A stretch of DNA of 9,533 nt from positions 20,412 through 29,944 of the forward strand of contig DINP01000021.1 in the NCBI GenBank assembly GCA_002426025.1, given 5' to 3'. Both the position numbers and the translations under genes were made by a program. Source of the stretch: Bacteroidales bacterium UBA5537. Lineage in GTDB: Bacteria > Bacteroidota > Bacteroidia > Bacteroidales > Lentimicrobiaceae. Every line of letters starts with the position of its first letter. Within the stretch, counting starts at the first letter, position 1. Below are positions 5,987 through 9,533 of the stretch, in pieces. The notes under the pieces were generated by a model. It had not been told where the DNA came from and searched no databases. It worked only from the letters and a program-made list of their open reading frames with translations.

Positions 5987-6973
5987 ATGACAAACATCGC
6001 AACAAGCTACATGGGACTGAAACTAAACAGCCCCCTAATTATCGGAAGTTCAGGACTTACCAATTCACTTCAGAATATTATAGAGTTTGAGCAGAGAGGT
6101 GCCGGTGCAGTCGTACTGAAGTCATTGTTTGAAGAGCAGATTAAGTTTGAGATTTCGCATACTGTTGCCAGTGATCCAGGCGCGAATCTTTACCCCGAGG
6201 CTTATGATTACATTTCAAATCATAGCCGCGACCGCCGTGTTGATGAATACCTGAAACTGATCAGGGATGCGAAAGCTGCAGTTAAAATTCCGGTCATTGC
6301 CAGTATCAATTGTGTTACCGCAGATGAATGGACAAGCTTTGCACGAAAAATTGAAGAGGCCGGAGCCGATGCGATAGAGCTTAATATCTTCATCTTACCA
6401 AGTGATCCGACTGCTGGTGCCGAACAGAACGAAAAAGCCTATTTTACTATTCTCGAAGAGGTAAAAAAGCAGGTTAGTATTCCGGTTGCACTCAAAATAA
6501 GCTACTACTTTTCGGGCCTTGCTAAAATGGCATTGAAGCTTTCATGGGCCGGGGCCAAAGGGATCGTACTGTTCAACAGGTTTTATTCGCCTGATATCAA
6601 TATAGATACGATGAAAGTGGTGGCTTCAAATGTTTTCAGCACGCCCGAAGAAATTACAACCTCACTTCGCTGGGTTGCCATGCTGAGCGATCGTCTGTAC
6701 TGCGATATCTGCGCTTCAACCGGCGTACACGACAGTGAAGGTCTGATCAAACAATTACTCGCAGGGGCAAAGGCTGTTCAGATAGCTTCAACACTTTATA
6801 AAAACGGTTTCGACAAAATAAATGAAATGAATTCAGGTTTGACTGCCTGGATGGAAAAACAAGGCTTTGCAACAACTGACGAATTTATCGGTAAGATGAG
6901 CTTTAAAAAAGCCGATAACCCTGCTGCTTACGAACGTGTTCAGTTTATGAAACATTTTTCGGGAATAGAATAG
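5987..6973 (+). CDS. Dihydroorotate dehydrogenase-like flavoprotein (probably not true PyrD)
   Basis: A 328-residue TIM-barrel protein of the class 1 dihydroorotate dehydrogenase superfamily. Barrel and FMN-type motifs are visible: GLKLNSPLIIGSSGLT (10-25), AVVLKS with Lys45, VIASINC (103-109), AIELNIF (129-135), VALKIS with Lys170, CASTGVH (242-248) and AVQIASTLYKNG (263-274). The loop that in class 1 enzymes reads NLSCPN and supplies the catalytic cysteine or serine reads NIFILPSD here (133-140), so normal dihydroorotate oxidation is unlikely. This agrees with the Bacteroidota 'dihydroorotate dehydrogenase-like' group, whose reaction is not known to me. I chose the ATG at 5987, because MTNIATSYMGL is the family's usual N-terminus; an in-frame TTG at 5963 is less likely. 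It is a single gene with its own dyad-containing promoter region and terminator. Confidence 0.9.
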   Translation: MTNIATSYMGLKLNSPLIIGSSGLTNSLQNIIEFEQRGAGAVVLKSLFEEQIKFEISHTVASDPGANLYPEAYDYISNHSRDRRVDEYLKLIRDAKAAVKIPVIASINCVTADEWTSFARKIEEAGADAIELNIFILPSDPTAGAEQNEKAYFTILEEVKKQVSIPVALKISYYFSGLAKMALKLSWAGAKGIVLFNRFYSPDINIDTMKVVASNVFSTPEEITTSLRWVAMLSDRLYCDICASTGVHDSEGLIKQLLAGAKAVQIASTLYKNGFDKINEMNSGLTAWMEKQGFATTDEFIGKMSFKKADNPAAYERVQFMKHFSGIE

Positions 6974-7001
6974 CCCCGTTTGTTAATCATTCTATATTTC
7001 T

Positions 7002-7035
7002 GGCATTTACCGAAAGGTGAGTGCCTTATTTTTTT
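7002..7035 (+). terminator. Intrinsic terminator of the DHOD-like gene, overlapping the convergent gene's 3' end
   Basis: GGCATTTACC (7002-7011) pairs with GGTGAGTGCC (7016-7025) as a 10-bp stem with two G-U pairs around a GAAA tetraloop. It is followed by TTATTTTTTT (7026-7035). On the other strand this T tract is the stop codon and the last two lysine codons of the flavoprotein. No T tract follows the hairpin on the minus strand, so it should act mainly in the plus direction. Confidence 0.88.
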
Positions 7036-8258
7036 GATTTGTTGATTGCCCCGGCAGCAACATAAGCAGTTGAAAATGCGGCCTGAATGTTATAACCACC
7101 CGTATCGCCGTCAATATCAAGCACTTCACCGGCAAAGTAAAGGTTTTTAATTAATCTTGATTCCATGGTTTTAGGAGAAACCTCATCAAGTGAAACGCCT
7201 CCGGCAGTTGCCATCGCAGTTTTAAAACTTCCGGCTTTTGCGACAACGAAGCTACACTCACAAAGCAAAGTGGCAAGTTTCATTCGCGTTTGCCGCGATA
7301 TAGCTGCAATCTGCTGGTCGGGTTCAGCACCAGCTTCTTCAATCAGGTACCTGAGCAAATTTCTGGGAACATTGTATGGTTTTAGCCATGTCTGCAGTGC
7401 TGATTTTCCGGTGGACTTCAGCGCTTCAACAAAATCATAGTTAAAGTCACTGATATTTCTGTCAATGAAATTGATTTTCAGTGTGTCCCCGTCATTTATA
7501 AATCTCGAAAAATCAATAATTCCCGGCCCTGATAGCCCTTTGAGTGTGAATACAATATCGCCGCGGTGCTCGGCAGTTTTGCGTCCATCGTGATAAAGGC
7601 TGATTAATACATCCGACAGTGAAATCCCTGACAAGGCTTCCATGTGATAATCCTGAATATTTACTGCGCAAAGTGCTGGTTTTGGTGTGACTATGGTATG
7701 ATTCAATTGTTTGGCAAATTGATAACCATCTCCGGTTGAGCCGGTTGCGGGGTAGGAGAGTCCTCCGGTGGTAATTACCAGGTTGGTGCAAATAAACTCA
7801 TTTGTAGCGGTTTTTACTGAAAACAGTCCTGCATCAGCGGAAACTTCGATTACCGGACTACCATTCAAAATCGTAACCTTCTTGCTTTTACATGCACTGG
7901 CAAGAGCCTGCAGTATATCCGACGCCTTTAGAGATGCCGGGAAAATCTTGCCGTTTTTGTCTTCAACTGAATCCACCCCAGCCTCTTTAAAAAAGCTGAT
8001 CGCATCGGTGTTGCTGAATTCGTGAAGTGCATATTTCAAAAACCTGTGATTGTTTCCATAATGTTTTAGAAATGTACTTATGTTTCCGGCATGTGTAAAA
8101 TTGCATTGCCCTGTGCCTGAAATCAGCAACTTACGGGCCAGCCGTTCACCTTTCTCAATTAGCAGCACTTTGCCGAAGTTGATATTTGATGCGGTAAATA
8201 GGCCTGCCGGCCCGCCCCCGATAATTATAATATCGTAAAAAGTTTCACTGCTTTGCAT
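7026..8258 (-). CDS. HI0933/YhiN-type FAD-dependent oxidoreductase
   Basis: A 410-residue cytoplasmic flavoprotein of the HI0933-like family (also annotated aminoacetone oxidase-like or BaiN-type NAD(P)/FAD oxidoreductase). The N-terminal Rossmann fold shows YDIIIIGGGPAGLF (8-21) and the acidic Glu35 that ends the second strand and should bind the FAD ribose. Family signatures follow: KLLISGTGQCNFT (43-55), GKIFPAS (103-109), TGGLSYPATGSTGDGY (164-179), TAGGVSLDEVSPKTMES (351-367) and LYFAGEVLDIDGDTGGYNIQ (373-392), then AAFSTA. Length and motif order are normal, so the gene appears intact. The physiological substrate of this family is poorly defined; some relatives reduce bile-acid intermediates, but that cannot be inferred here. 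It is convergent with the DHOD-like gene and divergent from the response regulator. I found no TAnnTTTG element upstream of its ATG. Confidence 0.93.
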   Translation of the reverse strand: MQSSETFYDIIIIGGGPAGLFTASNINFGKVLLIEKGERLARKLLISGTGQCNFTHAGNISTFLKHYGNNHRFLKYALHEFSNTDAISFFKEAGVDSVEDKNGKIFPASLKASDILQALASACKSKKVTILNGSPVIEVSADAGLFSVKTATNEFICTNLVITTGGLSYPATGSTGDGYQFAKQLNHTIVTPKPALCAVNIQDYHMEALSGISLSDVLISLYHDGRKTAEHRGDIVFTLKGLSGPGIIDFSRFINDGDTLKINFIDRNISDFNYDFVEALKSTGKSALQTWLKPYNVPRNLLRYLIEEAGAEPDQQIAAISRQTRMKLATLLCECSFVVAKAGSFKTAMATAGGVSLDEVSPKTMESRLIKNLYFAGEVLDIDGDTGGYNIQAAFSTAYVAAGAINKSKK

Positions 8259-8514
8259 CAGGCGGCTAATTTATTCAATTTATCCCGGCCTTTTGCCAGT
8301 ATTGATGATTTTGGTAAAAGCTCCCGACTTTTGTAAATCTATTATTACTGATTAAAGTTAATACTATTAAAACGTTCAATAATGTGGAAAACAGACTGGT
8401 ACATGTTTTCTCCTTTTTTTGATTTATTTTACAATCCAATAAATCGCGATGAGTAAGAGTTGTTATTGAGATAACTTTCTATTTTTGTCTTGAGAAATGC
8501 CATAAACTTACCCG
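8259..8514. other. Divergent intergenic region between flavoprotein and response regulator genes
   Basis: 256 AT-rich bases with no credible reading frame or RNA gene. The only supported content is the plus-strand promoter match near the right end. A short AAAAG/CTTTT pairing near 8316-8332 is too small to call. Confidence 0.6.
8460..8487 (+). promoter_or_regulatory. Candidate Bacteroidota promoter of the sigma-54 response regulator gene
   Basis: TTG at 8460-8462, a 17-base spacer and TATTTTTG at 8480-8487 fit the Bacteroidota pattern TTG-N17-23-TAnnTTTG. The ATG begins 27 bp after the -7 element. This is the only place in the window where both halves match with normal spacing. Confidence 0.58.
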
Positions 8515-9533
8515 ATGAGCAAAGTACTGATTGTTGATGATGATGTAACCTTTTGCCTGATGCTGGAAACTTTCCTGCAAAAGCAGGGATTTGAGGTTCA
8601 ACAGTCATTTTCTTATAGTGAAGCCATAAAGAAAATTAAATCGTTCGGGCCGGATATTATCCTTACCGATCTTAGGTTGCCCGATAAAGATGGCCTTGAG
8701 GTGTTGCATTACACCCTGCGCGAAGCTGCCGGTGTACCTGTGATCCTTATGACGGGTTATGCCGACATAAGGACTGCCGTGAAGGCTATGAAACTCGGTG
8801 CCTTTGATTACGTTGCCAAACCGGTTAATCCCGATGAAATCATTGTTACCATCAACCGTGCCCTGAGTCAGGGAATGACGGTTGGCGGGTCAGGCTCACC
8901 CCAGCTTGTTAATTCTTTTTTTGTCGAAGGAAAGAGTGATGAAGCTCAAAAGATTATAGAACATGCCGGATTGGTTGCCCCTACTGATATGTCGGTACTG
9001 ATTATGGGCGAGAGCGGAACAGGCAAAGAGTATGTAGCCCGAAAAATCCATCAGTTAAGCACCCGTAGCGGACAACCATTTGTAGCCATTGATTGTGGTG
9101 CACTTCCACGCGACCTTGCCGGAAGTGAGTTTTTCGGGCACCTGAAAGGTTCTTTTACTGGTGCTATTGCTGATAAGCAGGGGCAATTTGAAGCTGCCAA
9201 CGGTGGCACTATTTTCCTTGATGAAATCGGGAACCTGAGTTATGATATACAGATTCAGTTGCTTAGGGTTATTCAGGAGCGAAAAGTTAGGAGGATTGGA
9301 TCTACAAGCGAGATCCCGATTGATGTCAGAATAATTACTGCCACAAACGAAGACCTTAAGAAGTCGGTGAACACTGGTGATTTCAGGGAAGACCTTTATC
9401 ACAGGATAAACGAGTTCGCGATTCAGGTGCCGCCCCTGCGCGAGCGTCCCGACGATCTGATCATCTTTACAAATCATTTTCTGAACCTCGCCAATAAGGA
9501 ACTGAACCGCAGTGTTGAAGGATTTTCGCCCGA
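8515..9533 (+). CDS. NtrC-family sigma-54-dependent response regulator, 3' end cut off
   Basis: The window holds 339 codons and the gene runs off the right edge. Residues 1-118 are a receiver domain with acidic pocket Asp8-Asp10, phosphoacceptor Asp52 in ILTDLRLPDKDG, Thr80 and Lys102 (YVAKP). After a linker comes the AAA+ domain that remodels sigma-54 polymerase: Walker A GESGTGKE (165-172), the sigma-54 contact loop GSFTGA (212-217; Ser replaces the usual Ala, with the key Phe and Thr kept), Walker B GGTIFLDEIG (230-239), the sensor segment RIITATNEDL, and FREDLYHRIN followed by PPLRERPDD. The C-terminal Fis-type DNA-binding helix should lie beyond the window. Start ATG 8515 puts KVLIVDDD at the very N-terminus, as usual. 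A partner histidine kinase is probably encoded nearby. Its targets are unknown. Confidence 0.95.
   Translation, partial: MSKVLIVDDDVTFCLMLETFLQKQGFEVQQSFSYSEAIKKIKSFGPDIILTDLRLPDKDGLEVLHYTLREAAGVPVILMTGYADIRTAVKAMKLGAFDYVAKPVNPDEIIVTINRALSQGMTVGGSGSPQLVNSFFVEGKSDEAQKIIEHAGLVAPTDMSVLIMGESGTGKEYVARKIHQLSTRSGQPFVAIDCGALPRDLAGSEFFGHLKGSFTGAIADKQGQFEAANGGTIFLDEIGNLSYDIQIQLLRVIQERKVRRIGSTSEIPIDVRIITATNEDLKKSVNTGDFREDLYHRINEFAIQVPPLRERPDDLIIFTNHFLNLANKELNRSVEGFSP

Noticed and set aside
7165..8025. Open frames of 85-92 codons overlapping the flavoprotein gene
   Set aside because: They are shadows of the well-supported HI0933-type gene in other frames.
9055..9477. 140-codon open frame on the minus strand
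   Set aside because: It lies fully inside the AAA+ domain of the response regulator on the plus strand, whose Walker and GSFTGA motifs are beyond doubt. The antisense protein has no recognisable features.

Overview
The window looks like a chromosomal segment of a Bacteroidota bacterium, probably a free-living or environmental member. The evidence is a type IX secretion (T9SS) type A C-terminal sorting domain, a DUF5777-type outer-membrane barrel, lipoprotein c-type cytochromes of a kind common in Bacteroidota and Planctomycetes, a general absence of Shine-Dalgarno sequences, and several matches to the Bacteroidota -7 promoter element TAnnTTTG. No mobile elements, tRNAs, rRNAs or CRISPR arrays are visible.

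Left edge (1-114, minus): the first 38 codons of a membrane protein, probably a rhomboid-type intramembrane protease.

Region 203-3923 (all minus) is the most distinctive part. Five genes lie in one direction, in transcription order: a two-domain cytochrome lipoprotein (3189-3923), a secreted CxxCH protein with a T9SS sorting domain (2288-3082), a second two-domain cytochrome lipoprotein (1509-2210), a one-domain cytochrome lipoprotein (1127-1528, overlapping the previous gene by 20 bp), and a DUF5777-like beta-barrel (203-1105). Together they carry six c-type heme motifs, two of them the rare CX4CH form. All six sit on proteins predicted to be lipid-anchored or exported, next to an outer-membrane barrel. 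A cell-surface electron-transfer or redox module is a reasonable hypothesis, but the sequence does not prove it.

Region 4091-5713 (plus) is an S41 C-terminal processing protease with signal peptide, PDZ domain and an intact Ser/Lys dyad. It is transcribed divergently from the cytochrome cluster and ends in a very clear terminator with a UUCG loop.

Region 5987-6973 (plus) is a dihydroorotate dehydrogenase-like flavoprotein that keeps the barrel and FMN-type motifs but lacks the catalytic SCPN loop. A strong dyad overlaps its likely promoter. Its terminator runs into the 3' end of the convergent gene.

Region 7026-8258 (minus) is a HI0933/YhiN-type FAD flavoprotein. A 256-bp divergent intergenic region separates it from an NtrC-type sigma-54 response regulator (8515 to the window end, cut off), which has a good promoter match upstream. 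The genes right of 4091 look like ordinary chromosomal housekeeping or regulatory genes with no clear functional link to the cytochrome cluster.
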